Both the position numbers and the translations under genes were made by a program. DNA of 64,000 nt from DAOUBP01 sp964474695. Its GTDB lineage: Bacteria; Chloroflexota; Anaerolineae; CG2-30-64-16. The stretch is from positions 1-64,000 of the forward strand of contig CAYYTK010000013.1 of the NCBI GenBank assembly GCA_964474695.1. The letters are read 5' to 3'. Below the pieces are notes generated by a model. The model worked only from the letters and a program-made list of their open reading frames with translations. It did not search any database and was not told where the DNA came from. Of the stretch, positions 16,146-24,663 are shown in pieces. The first letter of the stretch is position 1. Each line of letters begins with the position of its first letter.

Positions 16146-19100
16146 CTACTCGTCGCCCGCCACCAGCCCGAAATCAAACTCCCCCACGCGGTTCGAGATT
16201 TCCGAGGCGCCGTCGCCGTTGCGAGATCGCACCACCCAGAAATAGTTGGTCGCCGGGTCGCCGATGATCGTCACAGGGGGCGGCGGGACCATCCCGTCGT
16301 CGGTGAACGCCATGTCGGGCCCGATGAGCCCGCGGAAGCCCGCGTCCACGCTGGCCACCTGCACGCCCGCGGTCGCGGGGTCGAAGTAGGGCGCGGTCCC
16401 GCGCCATACCTCGTAACTCGCGCTGTCGAGCCGGTGCGGCCAGCTCAGCGCGGCCGCGCTCCCCGCCGCCGCAACCGCCACCTCGGGCGGCGCCGGCGGG
16501 GTCACCGGCACGCGCAGCCGCAGCGCGGGGTCGCCGAACAGGATCGATGTGTCGAGCACGTCGTAGTAGCCGCCGGCATAGGCAAAATAATCCAGCTTGG
16601 CCTGGTCCACCGCCTGCCCCACCGGCCTGACCCGGTCGCGGAACAGCGCCAGCGTCAGCCCCTCGTTCAGCGTCAGCAGCGCGGAGCCCACGTGCAGCCC
16701 GCTGGGCGAAAGGTCCGCCACCGAGCCCTTCCCCGGCGTCAGCAGCAGGTGCTCCGCCAGCGCCTGTCCCGTGTTGGACACGAAGAGATTGATGAAATAG
16801 CCGGTCCAGCAGGAGTACGACATCGTGAACGGCCAGGTGTCGTTCGCGGCGAGTGTTGCAGGATCATAGTGGTTGAACATAGAGACCGAGCCCCAGCGGA
16901 ACCGCGATCCGTGCCCGAACCACTGCAGCAGCAGCGCGTCCGCGTTGAACGCGGCCTTGATCGCAGTCTTCATTTCGGTCGCGCTGAAGTAATCTCGATT
17001 ATAGTAGATGGTGCGATCGTCGTACGCCGCCGGCAGCCAGCCCAGCCGCACCTCGTCGCTCAAGGCGTGGAAGTCGCCGGCCGGGTCCATGAAATCGTCG
17101 GCCACGTAGACCGCACGCTCCTGCCAGGGACCGGCCGCCGCGGCCTCGTACGCCAGGATCTTGTCGGTCACCGCGGTCACGTCCGCCGGGGTCCGGGCCG
17201 GGATCCGGCCGATCGCCATCTCCGGCAGGATGTCATCGACGCCGTTCTCGGGTGCATCGATGCTCACGAAGCGGTTGTCGGCCGCGGTCTCGCCCAGCCA
17301 GGGATCCACGTGGACCAGGTACGGGGGGATCAGGTTCGGATACGTCGTGCCGCTGACGCCGGTGAAATCGTAGTGGCCGTCCCCCACCAACAGCACGTAC
17401 TGGGGTCGCGGGCCTCCGGCGTTCCAGTTGTCATAAGCGTACTTCAGGAAGCTGCGGATCGCCTCCGGGTCGCGCAGGCCGTAGTTGAACTCATCGTAGA
17501 TATCCTGCACATCCACCTTGGCCACCCGGTAGCCGCCGCCCCCGGGACTGCTGCGCCGCGCCAGCAGCGGGTCGATCGCGTCCCACAGGTCATGCACCGG
17601 GTCGGCCGCGTTATGGTGCACGATTGCGATGTAATCCGCCTCCTGGCCCACCGTCCGCCAGGCCGAAGCCGCGTCCGCCTCGATCGCCAGCGGCGCCAGC
17701 AGCGCAGCCTCGCTGCTCAGCGCGTACGCTGCGCCGGGCAGGGCCGCATCCCAAAACGAGAGCGTGCCGGCGCCGTCGTCGAACGCCGTTGTCAGGAGCC
17801 GGACCGGCCGTCGCGGCGCCCGGACATCGTAAACCCGCACGGTCGAGGTCGTGAAGCCCGCCGCCTGCACCTGGAAAGCGTTCCCGGCCTCCGGCGCCGC
17901 GATCCCCTCGATGGCGAGCCGGTCCCCGTCCGCGTCCGCCAGCGCCGGGTAGCTCAACGCCACCCAGTCCGGCGACAGCCAGTAGTAGGTCAGCGCCGGC
18001 AGTTGGTCCGTGGTGACCACCAGCGAGACCTGGTTGGGGTTGGCGTCCAGCCAGGCTGCGGGCAGCGTCGCGGTGGTCGTGATGTCCGTGCTCCCTTCCC
18101 ACTGGTGCAGGCCGGCATCGTGGCTGTTCAGCCGCACCAGCATCGATTGATCGGGGTTCGGGTCCTGGTCCAGGCCGCCGTGCACCGCCGTGCGCAGCAC
18201 GGCGCTCCGGCCCTCCCCGGTCAGCGCATCGTCCAGGGCCAGGGTGTAGGTGCGGGTGACCGGCGCCGCGCCGCTCGCGTAGAGCACGCTGTCGAACCAG
18301 TGGTCCGCGTCCCTGGGCCGGGCATACTCGCTGCGGTACTCCACGTCGTTCTCGATGTGCAGCGTCTGGGTGATCGCCGTGACGACCGGCTCATCCCCCT
18401 TCACCTCGACCGCGCGCGCCCGCATGAACGCCTCGCTCAGGCTGGAATCGCCGTAGGTGAACCAATAGACGTTGCCGGTCTCATAGCGGCCAACGTACGG
18501 CTCCGCGTAGAAGATCACCAGGTCGCCGTCCTCGAACCGGTCGTCCGCGTCCCGGTCGATCACCTGGATATCGACGGTGTCGCCCAGGTACAAGACCGCA
18601 AAGGTCGCGGCGCTGGTCGTCGTCACCGGCACGCCGGCCGTCACCAGGTCCTGCCACGTCAGGCGATAGAGCCCGGGTTCCCCGGTGCGAATCCGCAAAC
18701 TGCCGCCCCCCGCCATCGGCGCCGCCGCCGGGTTGATTGTCATGCTGAGGCCCGCACTCTGGGCCGAAGCATCTCCCCCGCTCCCTCTCTCCCCCGCTCC
18801 CCCTCCTGTCATGCTGAGGCCCGCAGTCTGGGCCGAAGCATCTCCCCCGCTCCCTCTCTCCCCCGCTCCCCCTCCTGTCATGCTGAGGCCCGCAGTCTGG
18901 GCCGAAGCATCTCGTTCCACACTCACCGTCACCCGGATATCCGCATAGTACCGCAACACCCCCGCCACCGGGTTATACTGAAACGGGAAAACGCTCACCT
19001 GCAGCAGCCGCCGGCCGGCCTGCCGCTGGATCGCGCCGGCCTGCGCCAGCGTCGCGGGGTAGAAGACGTCGGCCCCGTAGATGGCCGGGTCAGGGCGGTC

Positions 19101-19541
19101 AACTGTGGGGATGACGGTGGGAAGATCCTCCCCCTCCGTCCAGCCGTACGGCTTAGGCTCGGCCGGCTGCGGTGCGGCCGCGGCGGCCAGGGGGGCCTGC
19201 TGGCTCAGGAGCTGCGGCTCACCCGCCTCGACCGTGAGGACCGGCTCGCCCGTGGGCGGCAGCTCGACCAGCGTGCGCCACACCGGCAGGGCCGGCGCGC
19301 CCGGCACGCGGTTCGCGCCGTAGCCGGGCACGCGCAGGGTGTTGTTTTCGAGTTGATAGGTGGGGGTTTGCACGCGCAGCTCTTGCACCGGCGCGACAGC
19401 AACGGCTACCGCGGAAACGGTAGCCGTTGTATCAGTCGTTGCGCTCTGCGCCGAGGTCACTGCGGGGCCAAGCGCCATCAACACCAGCAGGCCCGCACGC
19501 ACCAGGGATCGGAGGTGGTCCTTAGTCTTGGAGCGCCTCAT
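16146..19541 (-). CDS. Secreted gingipain-like (C25) cysteine peptidase
   Basis: 1131 residues from ATG 19541, with CAGGAG 8 bases upstream; a TTG two codons earlier is too close to it. Signal peptide at 1-32. The N-terminal part resembles the C25 propeptide (VFYPATLAQAGAIQRQAGRR, VFPFQYNPVAGVLRYY). The catalytic region follows YVLLVGDGHYDFTG, with His877 in LQWFGHGSRF and Cys911 in MSYSCWTG, the C25 His/Cys dyad. After it come VADLSPSGLHVG and ILFGDPALRLRVP, then an FnIII-like tail. No type IX secretion domain and no NAV-type anchor is present, unlike its neighbours, so it may be released. Residues about 209-267 are a 23-residue tandem repeat from an inserted DNA element. It lies 103 bp downstream of the 66-residue peptide gene. 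Confidence 0.83.
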   Translation of the reverse strand: MRRSKTKDHLRSLVRAGLLVLMALGPAVTSAQSATTDTTATVSAVAVAVAPVQELRVQTPTYQLENNTLRVPGYGANRVPGAPALPVWRTLVELPPTGEPVLTVEAGEPQLLSQQAPLAAAAAPQPAEPKPYGWTEGEDLPTVIPTVDRPDPAIYGADVFYPATLAQAGAIQRQAGRRLLQVSVFPFQYNPVAGVLRYYADIRVTVSVERDASAQTAGLSMTGGGAGERGSGGDASAQTAGLSMTGGGAGERGSGGDASAQSAGLSMTINPAAAPMAGGGSLRIRTGEPGLYRLTWQDLVTAGVPVTTTSAATFAVLYLGDTVDIQVIDRDADDRFEDGDLVIFYAEPYVGRYETGNVYWFTYGDSSLSEAFMRARAVEVKGDEPVVTAITQTLHIENDVEYRSEYARPRDADHWFDSVLYASGAAPVTRTYTLALDDALTGEGRSAVLRTAVHGGLDQDPNPDQSMLVRLNSHDAGLHQWEGSTDITTTATLPAAWLDANPNQVSLVVTTDQLPALTYYWLSPDWVALSYPALADADGDRLAIEGIAAPEAGNAFQVQAAGFTTSTVRVYDVRAPRRPVRLLTTAFDDGAGTLSFWDAALPGAAYALSSEAALLAPLAIEADAASAWRTVGQEADYIAIVHHNAADPVHDLWDAIDPLLARRSSPGGGGYRVAKVDVQDIYDEFNYGLRDPEAIRSFLKYAYDNWNAGGPRPQYVLLVGDGHYDFTGVSGTTYPNLIPPYLVHVDPWLGETAADNRFVSIDAPENGVDDILPEMAIGRIPARTPADVTAVTDKILAYEAAAAGPWQERAVYVADDFMDPAGDFHALSDEVRLGWLPAAYDDRTIYYNRDYFSATEMKTAIKAAFNADALLLQWFGHGSRFRWGSVSMFNHYDPATLAANDTWPFTMSYSCWTGYFINLFVSNTGQALAEHLLLTPGKGSVADLSPSGLHVGSALLTLNEGLTLALFRDRVRPVGQAVDQAKLDYFAYAGGYYDVLDTSILFGDPALRLRVPVTPPAPPEVAVAAAGSAAALSWPHRLDSASYEVWRGTAPYFDPATAGVQVASVDAGFRGLIGPDMAFTDDGMVPPPPVTIIGDPATNYFWVVRSRNGDGASEISNRVGEFDFGLVAGDE
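18741..18915. repeat. 69-bp tandem repeat inside the C25 peptidase gene
   Basis: Two full units and a third partial one. Each joins TGTCATGCTGAGGCCCGCA, TCTGGGCCGAAGCATCTC and a run of CCCCGCTCCC-type heptamers. All are in frame and encode DASAQTAGLSMT and GGGAGERGSGG. The unit combines the GTCATGCTGAG...CGAAGCATCTC dispersed element with heptamer repeats. Confidence 0.9.
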
Positions 19542-19644
19542 TGTCAACGCTCCTGAACCGAAATGGTCCTGCGCCGCGCCAGCACCGCAGGTGGGAGCGC
19601 AGCCGGCGCAGGCCAGCCGCCGTTGAGGGCAGCACGCCTCCTGC

Positions 19645-19845
19645 TCAGTCGCAAGTGCCCATGCCGCCGGAGGTATTCAGCGGCCCCAATAAGCCGCTGC
19701 GCGCCCGGCCCGCGCGCCGGGTCGGCGCCGGGTCCTGCGCCGCCGCCAGCAGTGAGCGTTCGAGTACGATGGCCGGTTCCTCCCAGGCCCGTTTGCCGGC
19801 AACTTGGGCCGTTTCTGCCTGCCGCGTCGAAAACATATCTTCCAT
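19645..19845 (-). CDS. Small Cys-ending peptide, possible precursor peptide
   Basis: 66 residues: the N-terminal half is charged and helical (MEDMFSTRQAETAQVAG), followed by a conserved-looking WEEPAIVLERSLLAAAQ segment, an Arg/Pro-rich stretch, and a small-residue tail GLLGPLNTSGGMGTCD with one Cys next to last. CGGAGG lies 5 bases before ATG 19845, so translation is well supported. A leader with an amphipathic recognition segment and a Gly/Ser/Thr/Cys tail is the general look of ribosomally made, modified peptides. No modification enzyme is adjacent, so this is inference. The C25 peptidase gene follows on the same strand after 103 bp and could share the transcript. A perfect palindrome sits 66 bp upstream. 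Confidence 0.62.
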   Translation of the reverse strand: MEDMFSTRQAETAQVAGKRAWEEPAIVLERSLLAAAQDPAPTRRAGRARSGLLGPLNTSGGMGTCD

Positions 19846-19910
19846 AAGTTCCTCCGTGAGAATAATGACGGCCAATCCTTACGAACGCCATTACGATTGC
19901 ATAATCATCA

Positions 19911-19942
19911 CCTTGTGATCATACCGCAGCCGGATCACAAGG
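19911..19942 (-). promoter_or_regulatory. Perfect 10-bp inverted repeat, probable operator of the peptide/peptidase operon
   Basis: CCTTGTGATC and GATCACAAGG are perfect inverted arms separated by 12 bp. On the minus strand the spacer reads through TATGAT, which could be a -10 box. The position, 66-97 bp before the peptide start, fits a dimeric repressor or activator site. The half-site spacing differs from CRP/FNR sites. Confidence 0.55.
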
Positions 19943-20099
19943 CGAGACGCGATGTGCGGTGCGCGCGTTCACCCCTGGGGCCTGGCAACGCCGCGACGAA
20001 TTCGGTCAAGTATAATGAGGAACTGCGCGTGTGTCAAACGCGCTTGCGAGGGGGCAGGAATTCCCAATGTAGTCGTCAGCGCAGGCATCCCTTCACTGC

Positions 20100-20330
20100 A
20101 TTCAGGGCAAGCTCTGAGCGAAGTTCCGGCCAGCGGTTTGGCCGGAACGCAGTCGAAGGAGGCCGGAGCGGGTCCATAAGGCCGCATCCTTCGACTACGC
20201 AGCGGAAAAGATCGCTGCTCCGCTCAGGATGCTTCGACTACGCAGCGGAAAAGATCGCTGCTCCGCTCAGGATGCTTCGACTGCGCAGCGAAAACCGGCT
20301 GCTCCGCTCAGGATGCTTCGGTGCTCTTGG
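20100..20330. repeat. Dispersed element followed by three 43-bp tandem copies
   Basis: Bases about 20108-20160 hold CTCTGAGCGAAGTTCCGGCC ... GCAGTCGAAGGAG. Three inverse-orientation units then start at about 20184, 20228 and 20271 (GATGCTTCGACTACGCAGCG ... GCTGCTCCGCTCAG), 43, 43 and 41 bp long. They belong to the same family as the repeat in the gene at 1-993. No gene is seen in 19846-20396. Confidence 0.88.
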
Positions 20331-20357
20331 AATTACATGTGGGGGGGGGGCGGGCCT

Positions 20358-20405
20358 CAGTCGCCGAAGGGCGACTTCGTAACGGTCGCCGCGGTTTCAA
20401 CCGCC
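20358..20405. repeat. AGTCGCC...GGCGACT / CGCGGTTTCAACCGC element
   Basis: Two small stem-loops in succession: AGTCGCCGAAGGGCGACT and CGCGGTTTCAACCGC. The second overlaps the 3' end of the Wzz/BY-kinase gene. The same composite recurs twice inside the gene at 35094-36650 (35705-35915). Confidence 0.78.
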
Positions 20406-22061
20406 AGGCTTCCGCCCCAACCCGGCCTGCGCGGCCAGCCCGCGCACCCGGCTCCCGAAACGGCCGCCGTAGCGGCCGCCTTTGCCGTTCGTGCGCGTCC
20501 CCGCGTCCCCGTTGCCGCCGCTGTAGTAGTCGCCATACCGGTAATAATGGTAGTAGTCGCCGGCGCGCACCTGCACGCGGTTCACCAGCGCGCCCAGCAC
20601 GCGCGCATTGACGTGATTCAGCGCGGCCAGCGCGCGCTGCGCCGGCTCCCGCCGCGTCACCCCCGCGCTGATCACCAGGAGCACCCCATCCACCTGGTGG
20701 GCCACCACCGCGGCGTCCGTCAGCGCCATCACCGGCGGCGTGTCGAAAACCACCACGTCGGCCTGGCCGGCCAGCGCGTCGATCAGCTCACCCATGCGGC
20801 CCGAGCCCAGCAGCTCCGCCGGGTTGGGCGGCAGCGGGCCTGTGGTCAGCACGCTCAGCCCCGGCACGTTCGTGCCTTGCAGCAGCCCGTCGACCGTGGG
20901 CTTCTCCTCCAGCAGCGCGGTGGTCAGCCCGATGTTGTTGCGCAGCCCGAAGAGGCGATGCTGCCTGGGCCGATGCAGGTCCGCGTCCACCAACACCACC
21001 CGTTTGCCCGCCTGGGCCAGCGCCGCGGCCAGGTTGCCCGCCGTGACCGATTTCCCCTCGGACGGCAGCGGGCTGGTCACCATCAGGGTGCGCAGGGGGC
21101 GATCCACCGCCGCAAACTGCAAATTCGTGCGCACCACGCGGTACGCCTCGGCCGCGCCCGACTGGGCGTCCATGCTGCCCAGCAGCGGCGCGCTCCCCTC
21201 CGGCCCCTTGATCTCCGGCACTCCGCCCAGCGTGGTCAGGTCGAGCGCCTTGCGCACGTCGTCCGGATTCTTCAGCGTATCGTCCAGGTACTCCATCAGA
21301 TACGCCGCCGCGCTTGACAGCACCAGCCCGATCAGTGTAGCCAGCACCACCGTGAAGCCCTTGTTGGGCCCGATCGGCGACGTGGGCAGATCGGCCGGCT
21401 CCACCACCTGCAGCGTGTTCACCCCGCCCTGCACGAACTGCAACGCCTCCCAGTAGCCGCTCTGGTAGGATCTCAGCTTCTGTTCCAGGCCCGCGATTTG
21501 GCTCTCAGTGTCCGCGATCTGCCGCGCGCTGAACATGTTCGCCAGGTCATCGCGCAGCTTTTGAATCTCGGCCTTGGTCTCGTCCATCATGACTTCGAGC
21601 GCTTGCAGCTCTTTGCTGATGTACTCGCGGCGCTGCAGCAGATCGCGCTCCTCCGAAGGAGTCTGCAGGATCAACTGGTTGGCGACCTCATTGGCCACGG
21701 CCTGGGCCCGCGCCGGATCGGTGTCGATCACCGTGATCTCCAGCAACTGGGTGCCTTCCACCATCCTGGCCTTGTACTCCGGCAGCCACGCCAGCCCCAG
21801 CGCCGCCTGCGTTGCAGTCCGCACCGTCCGCCGGACCGCCAGGTTAGCGTAGGTCGTGCCGAGCTGCTGGCTGGCGTTGATCTCGTAATCCTGCGGGTTG
21901 GTGCTCTGGATCGAGCGGCCCACCATCAGCGCGGCCTTAGCCGAATAGTTGAACGGCTGGCTGCGGGTGGCGATGAAGCTGGACAGCGTCGCCACCAGCA
22001 CCGCCGCCGCGATCAGCCACCACCATCTGCGTAAGGGCAGGAAATAGTCTTTGAGTTCCAT
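20397..22061 (-). CDS. Wzz chain-length regulator fused to BY-kinase
   Basis: 554 residues. N-terminal Wzz domain: membrane segments near 11-30 and 250-275 enclose a long coiled-coil periplasm-side region (about 140-205), with the PxxP-type stretch PTSPIGPNKG before the second segment. The C-terminal kinase domain has Walker A TSPLPSEGKS with Lys337, Walker A' VVLVDADLHRP, Walker B VVVFDTPP, and a tyrosine cluster near residue 500 (DYYHYYRYGDYY) that would be the autophosphorylation site. Such tyrosine autokinases set the length and export of capsular or exopolysaccharide. Start at ATG 22061 has no Shine-Dalgarno but a -10 box six bases upstream. The last codons overlap a dispersed stem-loop repeat. 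Confidence 0.92.
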   Translation of the reverse strand: MELKDYFLPLRRWWWLIAAAVLVATLSSFIATRSQPFNYSAKAALMVGRSIQSTNPQDYEINASQQLGTTYANLAVRRTVRTATQAALGLAWLPEYKARMVEGTQLLEITVIDTDPARAQAVANEVANQLILQTPSEERDLLQRREYISKELQALEVMMDETKAEIQKLRDDLANMFSARQIADTESQIAGLEQKLRSYQSGYWEALQFVQGGVNTLQVVEPADLPTSPIGPNKGFTVVLATLIGLVLSSAAAYLMEYLDDTLKNPDDVRKALDLTTLGGVPEIKGPEGSAPLLGSMDAQSGAAEAYRVVRTNLQFAAVDRPLRTLMVTSPLPSEGKSVTAGNLAAALAQAGKRVVLVDADLHRPRQHRLFGLRNNIGLTTALLEEKPTVDGLLQGTNVPGLSVLTTGPLPPNPAELLGSGRMGELIDALAGQADVVVFDTPPVMALTDAAVVAHQVDGVLLVISAGVTRREPAQRALAALNHVNARVLGALVNRVQVRAGDYYHYYRYGDYYSGGNGDAGTRTNGKGGRYGGRFGSRVRGLAAQAGLGRKPGG

Positions 22062-22097
22062 AGCGCTATTATACTCACGTTTATGATGAATGGGCAA
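22062..22097 (-). promoter_or_regulatory. Candidate leaderless promoter of the Wzz/BY-kinase gene
   Basis: On the minus strand: TTGCCC (22097-22092), 18-bp spacer, TATAAT (22073-22068), then AGCGCT and the ATG. With initiation about 7 bases after the -10 box, the transcript would start at or next to the start codon. No ribosome binding site is present. Confidence 0.62.
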
Positions 22098-22160
22098 TTC
22101 TCAATGCCTTCAAATCTGTCCCAACAGGACTGGCAGGCCTTCCGCTCGCACTCCTGCGGG

Positions 22161-23123
22161 CTAACCGGGATAGGGCCGGTGATTGGGCAGCCGCTCACCG
22201 AGGAGCCGGCGTTTGCAGCGCCGGGCGATGTCGTACGCGCTCGGATGAAGGCGCGCCAGCGCCAGAAGGGCCCACGCCTGCCGGTTCAGAGGGGCCAGCC
22301 GCACGGCTTGAAGCAGATCCTGCCGTGCCTCGCGTGCCATGCCCTCACCCAGGCAGCGCGCCGCACACATGACAAGCAGTTGCACATGGATGTCAGGCCG
22401 CTGCGCCAGGCTTGCGGCATGTTTGGTCATGTAGAAGTGGTACGCCTCGCGCCGCACGCCGATCGGCAGGTGCTCATTCCTGGGCGCCTCATTGTGATTG
22501 TGATAGACCACCAACGGTTCAGGTGCGTAGTCGACCTGGCACGTCTGAGCCAAACGCACCAACAAGTCGGCCACCTGGGTGTACCGCAGCGCCGGGTCGA
22601 AGGGGCCTTCCAGCCGATCAAGCTCGTGCTTGCGAATCAGCCACATCGATGCCGTGTCATGATATTCGCGCCGGGCGAGGAAAGTCCAGTACGCTTCCCC
22701 CCGGGTCGACGGCAGCCAGGCCTGGGTGGGGCGTGCGCCCTCGCTGTCGACGATCAGCCCGCAGTTCACCGCGCCCAAAGCTGGAAAAGATGAGGTCTCG
22801 AAAACGGCCATCTGGCGCTCCAATTTGGCCGGCAGCCACTCGTCATCCGAATCCAGGAATGCGACGAGCTGGCCCTGCGCGATCCTCATCCCGCTGTTGC
22901 GCGCGACCGGGCTGCCCAGGTTGGCCTCGTGCCTCACGACGGTCAGGTGCGGCGCCTTGATGCCGCGCAGCACCTCTGGGGTGCCATCGGTGGATCCGTC
23001 GTCCACCACGATCAGTTCCAGATCCTGCCAGGTTTGCGCCATCACGCTGCCGATGGCGCGCTGCACTCGCGCGGCGCGGTTGTATGTGGGGATGATGACG
23101 CTGATGATCGGAGGCTCACTCAT
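22161..23123 (-). CDS. Family 2 glycosyltransferase
   Basis: 320 residues from ATG 23123, overlapping the upstream glycosyltransferase stop by 8 bp (ATGAGTGA). GT-A fold motifs are clear: ISVIIPTYNRAARVQRAI at the N-terminus, VVDDGSTDGTPEV, then FLDSDDEWLP, which contains the metal-binding DxD. The C-terminal third is helical and basic without membrane segments, so it is a cytoplasmic or membrane-associated inverting enzyme adding one sugar to the lipid-linked chain. The donor and acceptor cannot be told from sequence. The product ends with a short basic tail (CKRRLLGERLPNHRP). Confidence 0.88.
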   Translation of the reverse strand: MSEPPIISVIIPTYNRAARVQRAIGSVMAQTWQDLELIVVDDGSTDGTPEVLRGIKAPHLTVVRHEANLGSPVARNSGMRIAQGQLVAFLDSDDEWLPAKLERQMAVFETSSFPALGAVNCGLIVDSEGARPTQAWLPSTRGEAYWTFLARREYHDTASMWLIRKHELDRLEGPFDPALRYTQVADLLVRLAQTCQVDYAPEPLVVYHNHNEAPRNEHLPIGVRREAYHFYMTKHAASLAQRPDIHVQLLVMCAARCLGEGMAREARQDLLQAVRLAPLNRQAWALLALARLHPSAYDIARRCKRRLLGERLPNHRPYPG

Positions 23124-24390
23124 GAGGCGCAGCACCGTATCCCGTGTGAGGACTCTCTCCGGCGGCCAGAACCCTTTGATAGATCTCGACCAGGCGATCG
23201 GCCTGGATGGACGCGTTGTGCTCGGCAGTCACGCGGGCCCGGCCGGCCTGCCCCATCGCGGCCCGCATCTCCGGATGCTCAATCAGCCGAGCCAGCCCCG
23301 CGGTGAGCGCCTTGACGTCTGCCTCACGCACGAGTATCCCGGTGGCGCCGTCCTGCACCAATTCGGGGATCCCGCCGTGCCAGGTGCTCACCACCGGCAG
23401 CGTCATCGCCATCCCTTCCATGATCGCCACCGGGATGCCCTCCTGGTCTCCGTCTGCCGCGGTGACGCTCGGCGCAAGCAGAATGTCGGAATCGGCCAGG
23501 ACCTCTGCGACCTCCGGCTGTCGCCGCCAGCCCAGAAACTGCACGTTGCGGCCGATGCCGAGCTGGTCAACCAGTTGCTCGAGCTGGGATCGAAGCTGGC
23601 CATCCCCCACGATCGTATACCGCACCGCGTAGCCCGCCTTGAGCAGGGCTGCCACCGCCCGAATCCCGTACTCCACCCCTTTCTTGGGCACCAACCGGCT
23701 TGCAGTGACGATCCGTGTCTCCCGGCCTGCCGGCCGCGGGCTCTGTCGCGGACTGAATCGTGCCAGGTCTACCCCCTCGTGATGCACGATGAGCCTATTC
23801 TCGGGACAGCCCAGCGCCAGCAGCCGCTGCCGCAGCGCCTGGCTGACGGCGATGAACAGGTCGCCGGACCGGAAGAGGCGGGAGTAACAGGCCGGGCCGT
23901 GGCGCCGCACGTAGGCCGTCGCGTCGTTGCCGTGGAAAGTCGTCACCAGCTTGCCCTGCAGCGCCCCGATCTCCCGCAGGTTCGCGCCCCGGATGCCGTT
24001 GCGGCCGAAATGGCAGTGGATCACATCATAGGGCTCCTGTCCCCGGCAGACAACAGCCTCGTTCAGCAGGCGCAGCGAAGCCGCATGCCGGCCGTAGCGG
24101 CGGACATCGAGCGCGGCCAAAAGCATCGCCGGCGAGTGCCCAAGGTTGGCGAGCAGGAGCCCGCCAGCCTTCATGCCGCGTGCGAGACGGTTTCCCGAGA
24201 GGGCTGACGATGACACGATGCGCTCGCGCAGGGCACAGCGTTCGACATCCGGGTGGACCGGCTGCTTCTCTGCTGGCTGGTCCGCGTAGATGGTCACGTC
24301 GTGGCCGCGATCGAGGAGGCTTGTCGCATGCGCCAGCACGTATGCCTCGGATAAGAGGGGAAACGCGCTGACAAGGATTGCGATCCGCAA
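23116..24390 (-). CDS. Family 4 glycosyltransferase (WcaL/AmsK-like)
   Basis: 424 residues, starting at a TTG (24390); AGGGAG lies about 11 bases upstream. Motifs: MRIAILVSAFPLLSEAYVLA, HCHFGRNGIRGANL, TTFHGNDATAY, the second-domain TASRLVPKKGVEYGIRA, and the donor-site segment GDQEGIPVAIMEGMAMTLPV with its EGxPVAxMEGMA pattern. These are characteristic of colanic-acid/amylovoran type retaining enzymes. It overlaps the downstream GT2 by 8 bp and follows a glycosyltransferase remnant by 6 bp. Start choice is moderately certain because TTG is rare. Confidence 0.87.
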   Translation of the reverse strand: MRIAILVSAFPLLSEAYVLAHATSLLDRGHDVTIYADQPAEKQPVHPDVERCALRERIVSSSALSGNRLARGMKAGGLLLANLGHSPAMLLAALDVRRYGRHAASLRLLNEAVVCRGQEPYDVIHCHFGRNGIRGANLREIGALQGKLVTTFHGNDATAYVRRHGPACYSRLFRSGDLFIAVSQALRQRLLALGCPENRLIVHHEGVDLARFSPRQSPRPAGRETRIVTASRLVPKKGVEYGIRAVAALLKAGYAVRYTIVGDGQLRSQLEQLVDQLGIGRNVQFLGWRRQPEVAEVLADSDILLAPSVTAADGDQEGIPVAIMEGMAMTLPVVSTWHGGIPELVQDGATGILVREADVKALTAGLARLIEHPEMRAAMGQAGRARVTAEHNASIQADRLVEIYQRVLAAGESPHTGYGAAPHE

Positions 24391-24396
24391 AGAGGC

Positions 24397-24663
24397 CTAT
24401 GCTCCCTGACCCCGTATCCTGCGGGCCATGCGGCGCACCGGCGCCGGCAGATAGCCTGTCCATGGCAGCCATGGCGGCGGTGATATTCTACCACGAGGTC
24501 GGCGATACCTGCCAGTTTCCGCCGCATCCAACACTTGTCCAAAAAGTGTGACATAGCGATTCAACATGTCCTGCAGCCGGTAGCCTCCGTCGCGCACGGT
24601 GCGGGCCGCCTCCCGGCTCAGCCGCGCCCTCAGGGCGGGGTCACTTTGCAGCAGCGCCAGCGA
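24397..24663 (-). pseudogene. C-terminal remnant of a glycosyltransferase
   Basis: Directly after the TAG at 24664 and in the same frame, 88 further codons read SLALLQSDPALRARLSREAA ... RDGGYRLQDMLNRY and end at TAG 24397-24399. This is a typical GT4 C-terminal helix and basic tail, but it has no start codon or ribosome binding site of its own, and the upstream gene already has a complete C-terminus. It is best explained as the tail of a lost glycosyltransferase left by replacement or deletion. Confidence 0.6.

Noticed and set aside
16146..19541. Type IX secretion link for the C25 peptidase
   Set aside because: No C-terminal type IX sorting domain is seen, and the rest of the window does not suggest a Bacteroidota host.
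16101..19556. 1151-codon plus-strand reading frame opposite the C25 peptidase gene
   Set aside because: Composition is that of an antisense frame; the minus strand carries a signal peptide and catalytic His/Cys motifs.
19911..19942. CRP/FNR binding site
   Set aside because: Contains TGTGA and TCACA, but these are 15 bp apart instead of 6; kept only as an unassigned palindrome.
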